Origin: an uncultured Methylophaga sp.
Lineage (GTDB): Bacteria > Pseudomonadota > Gammaproteobacteria > Nitrosococcales > Methylophagaceae
Assembly: GCA_946885755.1 (NCBI GenBank)
Contig: CAMPHB010000054.1
Location: 1 to 7,649, forward strand
Reading direction: 5' to 3'
DNA length: 7,649 nt
Part shown: positions 7,517-7,649 of the stretch, piece by piece
Layout of the letters: each line of letters begins with the position of its first letter
Position numbering within the stretch: the stretch's first letter is position 1
Program-made: the position numbers and the translations under genes
Notes under the pieces: generated by a model
What the model was told of the DNA's origin: nothing
The model's database searches: none
What the model saw: the letters and a program-made list of their open reading frames with translations, nothing else

Positions 7517-7592
7517 CCGCAGGGCGTTCATTTATTTTGTTTGTCCAAAATAAACGAACCAAACAAAATGACAGCCCATGCTTGCCCTGCGG
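7517..7592. repeat. Nested palindromic intergenic element
   Basis: An outer 9-bp inverted repeat, CCGCAGGGC (7517-7525) and GCCCTGCGG (7584-7592), encloses an inner stem. The inner arms 7526-7539 and 7546-7559 pair at 13 of 14 positions (GTTC-A-TTTATTTTG against CAAAATAAA-C-GAAC). A competing 10-bp pairing exists between ATTTTGTTTG (7534-7543) and CAAACAAAAT (7560-7569). No convincing ORF lies in 7460-7649. Such nested structure fits a small non-autonomous mobile or REP-like repeat. I see no clear target-site duplication, and its right boundary may lie outside the window. Confidence 0.6.
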
Positions 7593-7649
7593 GTACCCTG
7601 TGCTTCTCGATCTGCCTGGGCATAACGGTGAACTCGCTGCGCTCAAACA

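Noticed and set aside
7548..7649. Short minus-strand frame of about 31 codons across the palindromic element (reading MPRQIEKHR...)
   Set aside because: No SD, it runs through both arms of the repeats and has no family resemblance; it looks like chance translation of repeat DNA.

Overview
The window looks like a conserved chromosomal segment of a gammaproteobacterium. The core order ispB (divergent) / rplU-rpmA-obgE-proB / rpsT is the arrangement I associate with Pseudomonas-like gammaproteobacteria. ProB carries the C-terminal PUA domain and matches the Pseudomonas form in wording. The exonuclease III at the right end is of the short type related to Pseudomonas Crc. Less ordinary is a set of squalene/hopanoid genes (hpnD, hpnE) attached to ispB, which points to a hopanoid- or squalene-making lineage. 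A methanotroph-like or related gammaproteobacterium would fit, but I cannot fix the genus from sequence alone.

Layout. Positions 1-3205 are a minus-strand isoprenoid operon, read right to left: ispB (GTG start at 3205), a small thioredoxin-like [2Fe-2S] ferredoxin, hpnD, and hpnE, which runs off the left edge. The ferredoxin and hpnD overlap by 4 nt and hpnD and hpnE are 2 nt apart, so translational coupling is likely. Positions 3206-3366 are the divergent intergenic region, with a good sigma-70 promoter for rplU. Positions 3367-3974 hold rplU and rpmA (ribosomal proteins L21 and L27), closed by an intrinsic terminator. Positions 4077-6259 hold obgE and proB, 2 nt apart, closed by a 12-bp A/T-flanked hairpin that also serves the convergent rpsT. 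rpsT (6318-6578, minus) begins with TTG, as in E. coli, and its promoter overlaps that of the divergent exonuclease III gene (6686-7459). The last 190 bases hold no credible gene but contain dense inverted repeats resembling a dispersed intergenic element.

How the genes work together. IspB and HpnD both draw on farnesyl diphosphate, one for the ubiquinone side chain and the other for squalene, so the left operon places an isoprenoid branch point under shared expression. The ferredoxin between them could supply electrons to the reductive HpnE step, but this is inference. The right half is ribosome, ribosome-assembly, proline-synthesis and DNA-repair housekeeping.

I see no defence system, mobile gene cluster, CRISPR array, tRNA or rRNA. 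The points most worth following are the hpnD-hpnE pair with a ferredoxin where hpnC is usually found, and the palindromic element at the right end.
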